A DNA stretch of 14,044 bases from assembly GCA_013152795.1 (NCBI GenBank), contig JAADFS010000291.1:1-14044 (forward strand). The letters are read 5' to 3'. Of this stretch, positions 13,887 through 14,044 are shown piece by piece. Positions within the stretch are counted from its first letter, which is position 1. Each line of letters begins with the position of its first letter. The notes under the pieces are model-generated. The model was not told the origin of the DNA. It made no database searches and worked only from the letters and a program-made list of their open reading frames with translations. Origin of the DNA: Deferribacteres bacterium (GTDB taxonomy: Bacteria > Nitrospirota > Thermodesulfovibrionia > UBA6902). Made by a program: the position numbers and the translations under genes.

Positions 13887-14044
13887 ATGACTCCCATATT
13901 AAAATTAAGCAGAGATAATGAAGAGAAAGAGATCGATTTTGAATTGAGGTATCAAATGTCTCTTACAACACGCCAGCGGTTTGAGATGATGTTCAAAAAG
14001 ACAAAAGAGTTAAAAAGCTTACTGGAGAAAAGTGGAAACAGAGA
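13887..14044 (+). CDS. Partial small protein, cut by the window end
   Basis: The frame is open from ATG 13887 to the end of the window, giving 52 complete codons. The peptide is very rich in Lys and Glu (LKLSRDNEEKEIDFELRY, then SLTTRQRFEMMFKKTKELKS). From memory, similar short proteins (E-x-E-F-E-L, SLTT-x-x-R-F-x-M-M) lie just upstream of nucleotidyltransferase-type toxin genes, but I cannot verify this here. There is no clear Shine-Dalgarno. The stretch is more AT-rich than the other genes, which would suit recent transfer. Other frames at the three nearby ATGs do not fit. Function is unknown. Confidence 0.6.
   Translation, partial: MTPILKLSRDNEEKEIDFELRYQMSLTTRQRFEMMFKKTKELKSLLEKSGNR

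Noticed and set aside
1..14044. Insertion sequence or prophage
   Set aside because: No transposase, integrase or phage structural gene is present; the only mobile-looking signals are the short non-coding elements.

Overview
This is a compact bacterial chromosomal segment with about 50% GC by eye and no phage genes, transposase genes, rRNA, tRNA or CRISPR. The gene mix (DNA polymerase I with an intact proofreading domain, long-form HflX, AMMECR1 protein, FmdB zinc ribbon, polyprenyl synthase, MoaC, DEAD-box helicase) fits a Gram-negative, probably anaerobic bacterium of the Nitrospirota or former-Deltaproteobacteria kind. That placement is an impression from protein style and not a proven assignment.

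Layout, left to right. (1) 1-4519, minus strand: polA followed after 28 bp by hflX. HflX appears to start at an AUU codon behind a perfect AGGAGG. (2) 4520-5216, plus strand: moaC, with its own promoter. (3) 5213-5928, minus strand: amrA (AMMECR1 family) coupled through TAATG to a 69-residue one-helix membrane protein whose stop codon overlaps that of moaC tail to tail. (4) 6056-7030 and 7210-8277, minus strand: a long-chain polyprenyl diphosphate synthase and mtnA, each as a single gene. (5) 8577-11092, minus strand: a two-gene operon. A soluble PRC-PRC-MgtE_N-CBS protein is coupled by an ATGA overlap to a divergent NRAMP transporter that lacks the canonical DPGN and MPH motifs. This looks like a magnesium sensor module acting in trans on an NRAMP-type channel or transporter. 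(6) 11267-11626, minus: a MazG-like pyrophosphohydrolase. (7) 11730-11933, plus: an FmdB zinc ribbon. (8) 12010-13593, minus: a DeaD/DbpA-type RNA helicase. (9) 13887 to the window end, plus: the start of an AT-rich small protein.

The most unusual signal is intergenic. A family of imperfect repeats with a conserved left end (TTAATGTTGCATAAA), often a GC-rich hairpin, and a conserved right end (TTTATGCCACTGTAA) occurs whole or in part at seven places. The two ends are partly inverted copies of each other. In six of the seven places the element lies directly upstream of a gene start and in the same orientation as that gene (moaC, amrA, ispB-like, mtnA, mazG-like, terminal ORF). The two convergent boundaries have none. 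In one case the element's hairpin loop contains the Shine-Dalgarno sequence of the next gene. Short 7-bp tandem repeats (AGTTGCG or AGTTCNN) lie beside four of these elements. It may be a MITE-like element, a structured 5' leader, or a MITE taken over as a leader.
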